From Chelydra serpentina (lineage: Eukaryota > Chordata > Testudines > Chelydridae), in assembly GCA_037349315.1 (NCBI GenBank), contig JBAIAC010000004.1:79104501-79168500 (forward strand): DNA of 64,000 nucleotides. Reading direction: 5' to 3'. The position numbers and the translations under genes were made by a program. The notes below the pieces were generated by a model, which worked only from the letters and a program-made list of their open reading frames with translations, was not told the origin of the DNA and made no database searches. Below, one piece after another: positions 54,435-64,000 of the stretch. How positions within the stretch are numbered: the stretch's first letter is position 1; every line of letters starts with the position of its first letter.

Positions 54435-55935
54435 AAAACATCATGCAGCATTCTTGAAGAAGATCAGGGTTGTCAGTAAATCAAACATAATACTGCAGAG
54501 GATCAGAGCTATGAAAACTACCACGTTTGGTTTGAAAAGGGTTTTGTAAATTTGAAAGAGAACCACTTCAAATTCATTTGCAATCTCCTTCATTTGAAAA
54601 GATTCCAGATTGAGCAACTTCTATTTTTACATGGTGAAACCCTATTGTGACTCAGACACAATTTGGATCTGTAAGTTTTATGCCCATTTTCATAGGTTCA
54701 AACTGCCTTGCCAAAACCAGACCTCTGATCATAGGGAAATAAAATCTCCCTAAACTGTTTGATATGAACAACAGTGAAAAACATCTAAACAGTTGTTCAA
54801 ACCGTGAAAACAACAATAGGTAATACACAAGGTCAGACAAACAGTAACCAAGATAAAATGCTTTCCCCGGCTGACTTTTCCAGTTAGATCACAGACATCA
54901 CAGCTAATATGCAGCGCATCTCTGAGAAAAGTGAAAATCGTTTCCACTGAGCTGAGCTAACCTGACTAACCACTAGAAATAGGCTTAAGCCAACTGAGGG
55001 TACAAGAGAAAGTATCAGGTTTAAACTCTAAATATACAGCAACCTGTTGAGAACTTGTGGAGAACCACACAGCATAAAGAAGGTTTGTAGAAGTATCTAG
55101 GGCTTGTAGATAAACAATTCAAGCAAATAACTGCTTATTTGCACAAAACGTCAACCTCACAGTAAGGTTGATTTTAGACATACAATTTGAACTAAACAGT
55201 TCTCACGGAGTTCCTCGGGATTCCCATTTTAAAATACCAGCCTCTTTAAAAGACAAAAAAATCTGCATTGATATTGTTCCTTAAAAGGGGCACTGACAAG
55301 GTACAAAAAATGAACATTGAAATCCATTTTGAGTTACTAAATTTTACAAATTATTAAGTAAACAAAAAAGCTTTTTAAAACTGAAGAGAATTTTTTAAGT
55401 TTAATTTACTTTTCACCATCTGTGTTGTTGCTTTTCTTCACTTCATCCAATTTGGATTGAAGATAAACTGATCATTGTGATACCTCCCAAGAATTAAAAA
55501 ATAAAACTATTTAAAGTAGTATATGAAATTCCACCATTACAAAACTGTTTAAAATTCCTATCTATAAAAAACCTGCTTTCATTCACATGTAAAAGAAAGA
55601 TTCATGAAAACATGTCTAAGCTTATTGAGTGAGACTCACCAGTCCAGAAAGGATCTGGACAAAAGTTCTACCACCAATGTAGTGGTGAAAAGGACGTTGC
55701 ACCTTCCGCACTGGGAAACATTTGATCCACTGTAATCTCTCCTCCACCCCTACCCCACCCTTTTTTTTGGTAAACACAAAACCTAAATTATGACATAAAA
55801 ATAAAATGATTTGATAGTACGGCTTAGAAAGTACATTTAGGGTCTAAAGACTGTTTCTTAGCTACTCATTTGGAAAAATATCTCAAACTTATATGCAAGA
55901 ATTTAAAACAATCCATTTACAATTACTATGCAACA
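54435..55935. other. Intron sequence without recognised feature
   Basis: AT-rich DNA. No exon or element ends recognised. Confidence 0.5.
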
Positions 55936-55943
55936 CTATAACC

Positions 55944-56414
55944 CAGCAGTTCTCAACCCGCGGCTCAGTTGTGCGCTAAAAAAAACTTCAAAATTTGCCA
56001 CTCTGATCTAAAAGGGGGTGGAGGGGAGAGGACAGTATCAGGAAGCCTGCTGCAGCTCTCCTGCCAGCAGGGGACTAGTGAGTCTCTGGGCGGGTCTGGA
56101 AGGCGGTGGGGGGGAGGAAACTCTGGGCAGTTGAGGTGGTGGGGCCGCTGGGAACAAGGGGTTTGTGGGAGTGCTACAGCAGCCCCAGGTTTTAGGCTGC
56201 CCGGTCCCGTGCAGCAGGGGCAGAGTCCGACTGCCCGGAACCGCACCCAGGGCTCCGCTCCTGGACCCATTCTGTGGCGGAGACTCTGGGCAGGGAGGCG
56301 CTGGGCATAGGGGACTGTGGGGAGAGGTTCCCTGTGGTTCTCAACCTGCGGCCCACGGAACACATTGTGGGCCGCATATGCAACAAACAATGACAAATAC
56401 GTTGAGATCCACTG
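55944..56414. mobile_element. hAT-type element, CTATAACY target duplication
   Basis: This 471-bp GC-rich element starts CAGCAGTTCTCAACCCGCGG and ends TTGAGATCCACTG, flanked by CTATAACC (55936-55943) and CTATAACT (56415-56422), 7 of 8 identical. GGTTCTCAACCTGCGGCCCA recurs inside near 56335, a direct subrepeat of the left end. It has no transposase; overlapping frames (55965-56443) result from high GC. Confidence 0.75.
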
Positions 56415-56424
56415 CTATAACTAA

Positions 56425-57015
56425 TAGTGTTATCCCCTTGTAAAGCAACTACATCATTTTATGGCCCTTCCCTCTGTAACCCAGCAATAACTCTAGGCAT
56501 TCCTTTGGATTCCAGCTGAGGAGCACTTTTCATTTAGAAAAGCCAGAAGCTGTTTTAACACCACTGAAATTAAGTAGATGACAAAGTTATAGAGTAAATT
56601 TTAAGGCAAGTTTTGAATACATTCAAATATACAGACATACTAAGTAAGAACATATAGGCTTTACTTGTAATTTAGTACTTAATTTTGATAGGACTGAAAA
56701 AAAGTGGACATATGACATTTGGTTAATAAAAGAATAATCCAGTAATTTTTGTTGCTATAATTTTGTTTAGGAGACGGTTATGAAAACTTAAATTGCTATA
56801 TGAACACTACTTAATCTTATTGGTTTGTCTTTTCTACATCACAGTGAAAGCAAATATATAAAAACTATAGCCAACTGCCAATGTACAATAGCATAATATA
56901 TTTTTAGAAGCAGAAATGAATCGTTTTTTTCCAAACCAATATATCAAATCTAATTTCCATAACAAGATCTGGTAGCATATTTATGCAATTTAATAGAAAT
57001 AATGAAATATTTATA
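56425..57015. other. Intron sequence without recognised feature
   Basis: AT-rich DNA next to exon 3; nothing recognised. Confidence 0.5.
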
Positions 57016-57019
57016 ATAC

Positions 57020-57096
57020 CTTTCCACTAGCAGTTTTCATTAGTGCAAATTCTCTTCCTGCACCAAGAACAGCTGACTCCTCATCAAACCCTGTAC
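57020..57096 (-). CDS. MYCBP2: MYCBP2 exon 3 of window
   Basis: This 77-bp exon encodes (S)TGFDEESAVLGAGREFALM and KTASGK. The acceptor is tgttctcag|GTACAG. The donor AAG|gtatta is the weakest GT donor in the segment, because positions +4 to +6 depart from the usual AAGT pattern. It ends in phase 0, matching exon 4. The G-x-G-R-E-F-A-L pattern is the core strand of an RCC1-type blade. Confidence 0.93.
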
Positions 57097-57888
57097 CTGA
57101 GAACACAACAAGATGTAAATTAGGTATGCAATTTATATGTAGTTGGTTTTAAAGATCATTTTTTTCTTATGTGACTCATCCTGCACAGTTGAAGTAGAAG
57201 CAGATTTTGTCACTGATGTCAACTGACAATATGATCAGAACCTCACAAAAAGAATTAGTTCAGGAAAGGTCTTTCTTTCAATGTGAAGTAATTCAAGTGA
57301 TATGAAATTTCAAGTTTACAATTATACCTCTAATTACAGAAAAAAATCAGAGCTAAAATAAAATACATTTTCCATGAACATTTTCACAAACTATACCTTC
57401 AATTACTTTCATTACAATGGGAAAGTTCTAAACCAATTCCAAAAGGACAACTATGTTGCACTTTAAATCTAAATGGATTCCAAGTGTAGAGGCATAGATA
57501 GCTGTTATTTTAAACAATGATCCTTTTTTACATAGGATAAAGTTGATTGCTACAAACCAATATGGGTATGGGTTTAAGAACTATGAAGGTCCATGTTAGC
57601 AGTCATCAGTGTATTTGTAATGGAGCCAGGGACACTAGTACTGGGGGGTGGTGGGGAGAGGGACCATTGCCCCAGGGGAGGGGATGGAGAGGAGCAAGCG
57701 AGGGGTGGGATCTTGGGGCAAAGAGGCAGCGCGGGACCATGGCCTGCTGTCAGTCTGAAAAGACCACTGCTGCTCCCCTTACTTGTTCTTGTTCACTTTT
57801 ATATATTTGTTTGAATTATAGTACCAAGTTTGTACTATAAACAACTTATAATGTTGAAAGAAGTAGATATAACAAAATGAAGTCTTAC

Positions 57889-58027
57889 TGATAATGTGCA
57901 AGTCTTTCTCCAGATCAAACAATGAGATACCACAGGCATGTAAGCACTTTCTAGCAAGTTTAAGCTGCAGTTCTTGTTGCAGTACTGGCTCCGTACTTGT
58001 TGCAAATATTCGAACTACAAAGCCATC
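57889..58027 (-). CDS. MYCBP2: MYCBP2 exon 2 of window
   Basis: This 139-bp exon encodes DGFVVRIFATSTEP, then a helix-like stretch with LQQELQLKLARKCLHACG and ISLFDLEKDLHII. Acceptor tttattacag|GAT and donor ATC A|gtaaga are both strong. It ends with one base of a Ser codon (A + GT) completed by exon 3. It belongs to the N-terminal side of the RCC1-like domain. Confidence 0.95.
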
Positions 58028-58034
58028 CTGTAAT

Positions 58035-59365
58035 AAATAAAATACCTATTTAAACCATTAAACAAACATTTTAGTTAGCTTCTGTGGCACAAGTAAGTCT
58101 GGTTTAATTTCACCCTGCAAACAGTATGCTTTGCATCTCCAATCATCCTTCAAAACAAATCAGTGGGTAACACACGGACAAAATTATGGGGTTTTTTTAA
58201 GGTAAAAAAATGACTAATAATTGGTGAAAGTGTAAAAAGAATAAAAGACAAGTAAAATGTTTTAGAGACAGACAGACCTGAAGTGATAGGCCTAAAAACC
58301 GTACTTTTTCAAACATATAACTGCTTCTGCTTCAAATGTATTAAAAACCAAATCAAGACATAAAACTTGATGAAACTCATAAAATCGTGGAACGTGTTGT
58401 CTTTTAACGTTTATTCACTCAGTGGTATGTTTATTGGTAATCTTAGAATAGGGTATGGATGTTTTGTTTCTTCCATGGGGCAAAAGTCATGCTGACCTAT
58501 TTTTAGTCTTGGCAGCTTCACAGTGTATGTTTACTAAAAGGCTTTAAGTAAACATTTTCTGGTTCATTTCATAACAGCTAAGTAGTAAGTGTGCTTAAGA
58601 ACACCAACACAATTGTCAGAGTCTGGTACTTCTCTTGCTACAAATAATTTAACATGGTCAGATAGCTTTAAAATATGTGTTTTGTGTTAACATGAAAACT
58701 GTAACATGACTTTTGTAACTATTGTCCATAAGCATTTCAGGATACATATTACCTATCTTAATAGATCTGTTTGCTCTCCTCAAACAGAAATGAATCAAGG
58801 CTAGAATCAACACTGATTTATTTGTGTCACAACGTAAGCAACTGGGTTTTTCCCCTCATACCAACTTCATTTGTCTTCTTAACAGCACAATAGCATTCAA
58901 GGAAAGAGAAACGTTAGCTAAGACTCAGAGGACTGACTACACTGACATCAGAGATTAAAAGGATGTAGGTGTTAAAGAAGACAAGTATTCAACAAGCTAT
59001 CCTACTACAATTTTCAACTGCTAAAAAAATTCAGCGGTGTATTCAAAAAAGTCAAGTCAATCTGTGTAATGTGAAGTTCAATCCATTCTTTCATTTTTAC
59101 TGCTGGAAATGGAAAAAAGTTTTAAAGCGTTACTTTTTTTAAAAAAACCTTGAAAATTAGAAAGTGTTTTAAAATATAATGATAAAGTAGAATATTAGAT
59201 GAGATTTCTCAGTTGCCATTTGGAAAAGATCACACACAAAATTTAAATATGGTACGAACTATTCCACATGAACACTATCATCAAGAACTTGGCATAGCAA
59301 AAAACAAAAACAAAAAAAACAACCAAACACACCCCACCACGTAAATACACAAAACATCTGAAATA
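58035..59365. other. Intron sequence without recognised feature
   Basis: AT-rich DNA upstream (gene sense) of exon 2; nothing recognised. Confidence 0.5.
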
Positions 59366-59370
59366 CAGAT

Positions 59371-59900
59371 TTCAGAGTGGTAGCCATGTAAGTCTGTATC
59401 AGCAAAAACAACGAGGAGTCCTTGTGGCACCTTAGCCTTGGTCTACACTGTGGGGCGGGAATCGATCTAAGTTACGCAACTTCAGCTACGTGAATAACGT
59501 AGCTGAAGTCACTGTACTTAGACCTACTCACCGAGGCGTCTTCGCTGCAGTGAGTCGACTGCTGCCGCTCCCGAGTACAGGAGAGCACTCGGGGGGTCGA
59601 TTTATTGCGTCTAGACTAGACACGATAAATCGACCCCCGCTGGATCGATCACTGCCCGCCGATCTGGCAGGTAGTATAGACATACCCTTAGAGACTGACA
59701 AATTTATTTGGGCACAAGCTTTCATGGGCTAAAACCCACTTCATCAGATCCATGGAGTGAAAAATACAGTAAGCAGTATATATATTACAGCACATGAAAA
59801 GATGGGAGCTGCCTTACCAAGTAGGGGGGGTTCAGTGCTAACGAGGCCAATTCAATCAAGGTGGAAGTGGCCTATTCTCAACAGTTGACAAGAAGGTATG
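59371..59900 (-). mobile_element. Penelope-like 3' tail, split by a nested MITE
   Basis: The tail block seen at 26359-26600 recurs here in the same orientation: GATTTCAGAGTGGTAGCC, AACAACGAGGAGTCCTTGTG, GCACCTTA | GAGACTGACAAATTTATT and CTTTCATGGGCTAAAACCCA. It is cut in two by the MITE at 59435-59687. The 26430 copy gives the uninterrupted version GCACCTTAGAGACTAAC. No coding part remains. Confidence 0.82.
59435..59687. mobile_element. Harbinger-like MITE nested in a Penelope tail
   Basis: This 253-bp element begins GCCTTGGTCTACACTG and ends GTATAGACATACCC, flanked by TTA at 59432-59434 and 59688-59690. The empty site (CACCTTAGAGACT) is known from the Penelope tail at 26430, so the 3-bp TTA duplication is shown directly, not assumed. 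The interior matches the 6362 family (ACTTCAGCTACGTGAATAAC, CACGATAAATCGACCC). Confidence 0.95.
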
Positions 59901-60589
59901 AGTATCTACAGAGGGAAAATTACTTTTTGTAATAGATCTGAAATAAAATCCCATAGACAAACCTCCCCAAATTGAGAGGAAGTTTGGCTCTGTATCTAGG
60001 TCCAGACTTCACATCTCCAGATTCTTTATAATGGACTGAAACAAGACCACTAAATCACACATAAACAGCTTTTCACTTTAGGGAAGTTTGGTTTGAATGC
60101 TAATTACAGATTACAGTTTTACACCTACAAAATGGGTTTCTATTCCAAGCACATTTCTTAAAAGAAGTTTGATACTTGTGTACTGAAGTCGATTTTAAGT
60201 TACATGAATGAAAGGAGGATCTGGAACCAACACCTTTCCCCACATTCTGTTCCTACAGTATAAAAAAAACCCACCAAAAATGAAATTCACATTTGATTAT
60301 GAAGTATCTGTAGGTATGCCCAAACTCAAATGTAGTATGCCAAGTGTGTGGAGAAGCGTGGTTTTACAAATAGTTTTACAAAGTATAGCAAAAGGCCTTT
60401 TTAAAAATGAATAAACTGGATAGAAAATCCATAAGGTTAGGTAACTATTTTTAAAGGATTATCCATGAAGGTAGATATTCCTAATAGTAATATAATACTT
60501 TATACTTAATGCTTTGCAGCCAACCACTTTACAATCATCATCAGTAGATTATACCTCAACACCTCTTCAAAGAAAGGAAGTATAAGGAT

Positions 60590-60700
60590 CACGTTTTACA
60601 GATGGAAAACTGAAGCAAAGGTTAAATGAACTGCAAGAGTTACACAGGAAATCCATGGCAGAGTCAGGAAGATAACACCTAGATCACTTAACTCATTGCT
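60590..60700 (+). repeat. MIR-like SINE remnant
   Basis: ACGTTTTACAGATGGAAAACTG then AAGCAAAGGTTAAATGAACTG and GCAGAGTCAGGAAGATAACA follow the MIR core in order, with strong decay. Confidence 0.5.
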
Positions 60701-60986
60701 TAACTCATTTTTCACAAGATAAACCCTTTCCATAAACTTGCCATATTAATAGCAGTCCCTGCTGAAAGATCTTACCCAATGAATTTGTGCAGGAGGCTTT
60801 AAAAACCAAATGTTTGCTTACAGTGCTTAATTTTACTATAGGATGAGTAGCCAATCATGGTTTTCCTATTAGATTGTTTCCCCTTCTCCTGCCAGGCAAG
60901 ACAATGCTGCCTCTAATGAAATTAACAATTATCCATCATTTCTTCAACAGAACATGAAACCTGATACCACTCCCAAATGTCACACT

Positions 60987-61038
60987 AGAATTCAATCCAT
61001 CACAGAAAGTGCAGAATTCAATCCATCACAGTAAGTGT
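60987..61038 (+). repeat. 26-bp tandem duplication
   Basis: AGAATTCAATCCATCACAGA and its copy AGAATTCAATCCATCACAGT start 26 bp apart (60987 and 61013), differing at only two positions. A recent slippage or small duplication. Confidence 0.85.
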
Positions 61039-61563
61039 ACCATTTTTTACTACCTTATCTGAAGGAAACCTGTTTTTAAAAGAAATGCAGAAATCATCAA
61101 AATGAAGAAACTGCAAAAGGCACAATAGTTAAAAGTATGCCCCTTTTAGCCTCAGTGTTCTTTTGAAACACAACATGCTTTACTGAAAAAAGCATCACTC
61201 AAATTACCTTGAAAATATATACAGCATGACCTAACGGCAAGGAAGTCCAGCCAGCCACATTAAAATAAACAAAAAAACTATTCAGCCCACAAAATCTCAT
61301 GTACAGCAGAGCTACCAAACTGATTGTAAAATATATGTCTGAAAAGGATATTTTGCCACAATTGAAGATGAAGTAGTATGAAATCTAAGCTCTTGACAGA
61401 CGCCTGGCATTTTTTCATTTTCTCTAGCTATGTATTTTTACCTTTATCTACACTAGCAAAAAGGAGTCCATCTTTTTATCTGAAAGACAACCACTTAGTT
61501 CAGTGACATTATTGTTGGCTGCGAAAAAAAACAAAATGTCTACACTATACACAGAATACTTAC

Positions 61564-61637
61564 ATCTCTAGAAGCTGCTATCTGATTAATGTACTCTCCA
61601 TCAGTGAAAAGGATGTTCTGCCCTTCAGTGTGGCAAT
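61564..61637 (-). CDS. MYCBP2: MYCBP2 exon 1 of window (start of RCC1-like region)
   Basis: This 74-bp exon encodes CHTEGQNILFTDGEYINQIA and then ASRD. It follows acceptor tcctacacag and ends at donor GAT|gtaagt. It begins with two bases completing a codon and ends in phase 0, which fits the next exon starting with GAT. I found no earlier MYCBP2 exon between 61638 and 64000, so the upstream intron is at least 2.36 kb and is filled by a DIRS element. Confidence 0.93.
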
Positions 61638-61639
61638 CT

Positions 61640-62220
61640 GTGTAGGAAGGAAAAAATGAAGTATTCTGCTTTAATTCACCACAATTAAAGACATTCTATT
61701 CCACACCTTTGCCAAAGCAATAAAATTTAAGAGTCCATTTTTGCAGCATACAAACTAGAGTTTTTACATGTTCTGATTTACTAGGATTTTTCTTTCCAAA
61801 CATTTTTCTTTTCATGATTTAATAATGAATGTGCACCAAAACTTTCAAAAAAAATGCAATGTTTACTACTATCTTCTTTTATAATTATTAAACCATACAG
61901 TATCTGGAGCAAAGGGGGTTTCCACAATCCTAAATGCTTAGCACAATAGCAGTATATATGTGATGGGTAACCCAGACTACTATGAACAAGCTTAAAATCT
62001 AACACGTTGTCTGCTAGGGGTATAATCTTGCAATTTTAAGTAAAAACATTTTATTGGAGCCAGTAGCTTTAAGGAGAAGGCCACCCAAATAGATATTTTT
62101 TTTTATTCAGTATTGGTAGCACAATCATTATTAAGGTTGCCTGACACTTCCCATTGTAATACCCTGTTTTTAGTTGTTTATATCTTGGCCAATCTTTACC
62201 CATTTGATCTGATTTTTTTT
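61640..62220. other. Intron sequence without recognised feature
   Basis: AT-rich DNA between exon 1 of the window and DIRS copy D; nothing recognised. Confidence 0.5.
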
Positions 62221-62229
62221 ATGCCAAGT

Positions 62230-62830
62230 GTTTCCTCAGGCTGTGGTCATAAAGTCACCTTGTCCTTGGAGAACTGTGTGTAAGGAGGCTCTGCCATCAG
62301 AACCTGCAACTCTCACATACTCCTTGTGGATGTTAACACTATCAGATATGCAGTTTTCTGACACAAAACCAGAAAGGGACAGGATTTTAGGGGATCTACC
62401 GGAGGTCCGATTAATGCTGCTAGGACCATAGTAAGGTCCCACAGAGGAACTGGCTCTCGGACTGGATGACGGAGATGAAGACGCCCTTTTAAGAATCTTG
62501 CTATCATGGTATTGAAGAAGACTGATCTTCCCTGAATGGGAGTTGAAACGTGCATATCACTGCAATGCACTGTCAATGAGCCAAACAAGTCCCAACGACT
62601 AATTGCAGCAAGTACTCCAAGATGTTCTGGATAGAAGCCACATCAGTTGAACTCCAAGGGCCAAATGGCCACACTGAAAATTGCTTCCATTTCGCTGAAT
62701 AGGCCATTCTGGTAGAGGGTTTTCTATTGTTGGGTAGAACCTGCTGAACAGCCACCAAACACCGCTCTTTCTCCTCATTTAGCCACGAAGCAGCCACGTC
62801 GTTAGTTGCAGGGAGCTGAGGATGGGATCC
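62230..62830 (-). pseudogene. DIRS copy D: tyrosine recombinase N-terminal half (truncated)
   Basis: Minus strand. Core-binding part: NNRKPSTRMAYSAKWKQFSV, SIQNILEYLLQLV, then in another frame IARFLKGRLHLRHPVREPVP and LWDLTMVLAALIGPPVDPL, then KTAYLIVLTSTRSM (first catalytic Arg) and FSKDKVTL. It breaks off near 62225, before the H-x-x-R box and Tyr. Broken by frameshifts and stops. Confidence 0.78.
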
Positions 62831-63965
62831 AATGTATGGCCATAATACTTAGTAACTAGGTTGGGATGGAAAGGAAGCAGCATGGGAGGCTGAACTGACA
62901 GCGCAAGAAGGTCAGGGAACCAGCACTCTTCAACCACACCAGAGCAGTGAGAAAAAACTTGGCTCGACCCACCTTCAGCTTGAGGATGACCTGTGGGATG
63001 ATCAGGATAGGGTCAAAAGTGTAGAGAAGAGCTGACAGCCAGCTGAGATAGAAAGCATTGGACAGGGAGCCTGGACAGAGGACCCTTCAAAAGCAGAACA
63101 GATGACATTTCCTGTTGTTCCTCATAGCAAACAGATCAATTGTTGGGATGCCCAAAGCTACAAAGATAAACACTAGTATTCAGAGACCACTTTTTGACTC
63201 AGAGAAAAATTCCTGCTGAAGTGGCCTGTAAGATGATTGGCTAATGGAGTAATGCTCTCCTCACTGCTGAACTGCCACAACATGACTGCCTCTTGGCAGA
63301 GCATCTAGGAGTATGCTCCCCGTTCCTTGTTCACATAATACACTGTGGTGAAATTGTCGGTAAGTATGTGAACCACTGAGAACCTGATACAGTCCAGTAA
63401 AGTGTGACATGCATTGTAGATGGTCTAAAGCTGCAGCATGTTGATATGCAGAGGGGACTCTTGCTCCAACCACAGACCTTGAACTTGCCATGACCCCAGG
63501 TCCCCAATCCATCAGAGGGGCGTCGGTGACAACAGACTTGGTTGATAAGGGCCAGACAAAGGGAACACCCTGGCAAATGTTCTCTGGAAGCGTCCACCAT
63601 TCCAAGCAGTCCAGGACCAGTTGAGGAAGGCAAGCCAACTGTCCAGGGGGTGAAGAGTCAGATGATGAACCATCTAGAACCATATTTGGAGGGATTGAAC
63701 ACAATCTTGCAAACTAGACCACCTGCGTGCAAGCGGACATGCGGCCCAGGAGCACAGCTGAACTGTATGGGAAGGCTGAGACTGTAGACTGATTCAAAGG
63801 TGGTGAATCACCAGAAAACGGTCAGTCAGTTGGCAGAAATGCTCTTAAACTCAGAGTCTACTCCGGCCCCAATGAACTTGATTATCGGAGTGGGAACCAA
63901 CGTTGATTTCCTGATATTTAGGATGAGACCCAGACGGTCAAGCAAGCACAGTGTAGTAGTGACAT
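62830..63965 (-). pseudogene. DIRS copy D: RT thumb and RNase H (broken)
   Basis: Minus strand. From 63965 down: LDRLGLILNIRKSTLVPTP and IIKFIGAGVDS (RT region just after the YLDD box, which is absent), then LPQLVLDCLEWWTLPENICQ, VVTDAPLMDWGPGVM (RNase H first Asp), the SPLCISTCCS-type INMLQL block, and LCEQGTGS. It ends at about 62850 with LLYTFDPILIIPQVI. Two frames alternate. The RT palm is missing because the copy is cut by another DIRS terminus at about 63967. Confidence 0.8.
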
Positions 63966-63966
63966 G

Positions 63967-64000
63967 AGAAAGAAGAAGTTACTCACCTTGTGCAGTAAAG
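63967..64000 (-). repeat. DIRS terminal motif at window edge
   Basis: GAAGTTACTCACCTTGTGCA resembles the outer end of the DIRS inverted repeat (compare AAAGTTACTTACCTGTAACT at 31100 and AAGTTATTTACCTGTAACTG at 40287). It lies directly against the RT fragment of copy D, so it marks the 3' end of another minus-strand DIRS copy beyond the window or an internal rearrangement. Confidence 0.6.

Larger units (their letters stand above)
5135..61637 (-). other. MYCBP2: MYCBP2 gene segment (15 internal exons, RCC1-like domain)
   Basis: This is the internal part of a very large E3 ubiquitin ligase gene (PAM/Phr1/Highwire family). The family acts in neurons on synapse and axon growth, and the RCC1-like domain lies in its N-terminal quarter. 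Fifteen exons on the minus strand total 2059 bp. The phases match at every junction and leave one open frame of 685 full codons plus partial codons at both ends. The translated order (GYG-QHGQLGHGDVNSR, GRDTGSMSQGGK, EEELDEKDEKSMMCPPGMHK and others) matches my memory of vertebrate MYCBP2 almost residue for residue. The promoter, start codon and upstream exons lie beyond 64000. The PHR, filamin-like and RING regions lie beyond position 1. The gene call is near certain; exon limits rest on splice motifs and phase, not on transcripts. Confidence 0.97.

Noticed and set aside
55965..56443. Open frames on both strands of up to 143 codons
   Set aside because: They coincide with a GC-rich hAT element bounded by an 8-bp duplication; few stops are expected in such composition.

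Overview
This window is vertebrate nuclear DNA, most likely from a turtle. The inference rests on a large conserved vertebrate gene cut into short exons and spread over about 56 kb, and on a repeat community of CR1 LINEs (one with an open 642-codon frame), many DIRS-type tyrosine-recombinase retrotransposons, Penelope-like elements with GIY-YIG endonucleases, and many small DNA-transposon MITEs. That mixture is typical of chelonians. No bacterial-style genes, operons or CRISPR arrays are present.

The only host gene I can support is MYCBP2 (PAM/PHR/Highwire E3 ubiquitin ligase), on the minus strand. Fifteen consecutive internal exons lie between 61637 and 5135. All 15 acceptors are AG, 14 donors are GT and one is best read as GC. 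The exon phases join into a single open frame of 685 complete codons with no stop. The segment encodes the RCC1-like domain (RLD) and, between its blades, an acidic and cysteine-rich insert. The start codon, PHR domains and RING ligase domain lie outside the window.

The rest is intronic and mostly transposon-derived. Layout from left to right: 0-3.7 kb, decayed DIRS gag and reverse transcriptase (copy A); 4.5-4.9 kb, LTR-like repeat; 5.1-6.9 kb, three exons with a MITE; 7.7-9.7 kb, young 5'-truncated CR1; 10.3-11.75 kb, MITE and mariner-type element with long G runs; 12.9-16.6 kb, three exons and a second mariner MITE; 16.6-30.2 kb, a 13.6-kb intron with hAT, CR1, Penelope, LTR-like and DIRS (copy B) insertions; 31.1-35.1 kb, DIRS copy C with inverted terminal repeats; 35.55-35.86 kb, a near-perfect foldback; 36.8-37.8 kb, two exons; 39.8-41.7 kb, hAT MITE and a miniature DIRS derivative with a hairpin minisatellite (copy E); 41.7-42.8 kb, two exons; 42.8-57 kb, MITEs, a duplicated repeat, DIRS gag copy F and a BED-finger relic; 57-61.6 kb, three exons with a Penelope tail carrying a nested MITE; 62.2-64 kb, truncated DIRS copy D and the start of another DIRS terminus.

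Two large-scale patterns stand out. Every DIRS fragment (six) lies on the same strand as MYCBP2, while every CR1 fragment (four) lies on the opposite strand. Several elements can be bounded exactly by target-site duplications read in the sequence: TTTAGATC and TTTTATAT (hAT), TA (mariner), TTA or TAA (Harbinger-like), and an 11-bp duplication for Penelope.
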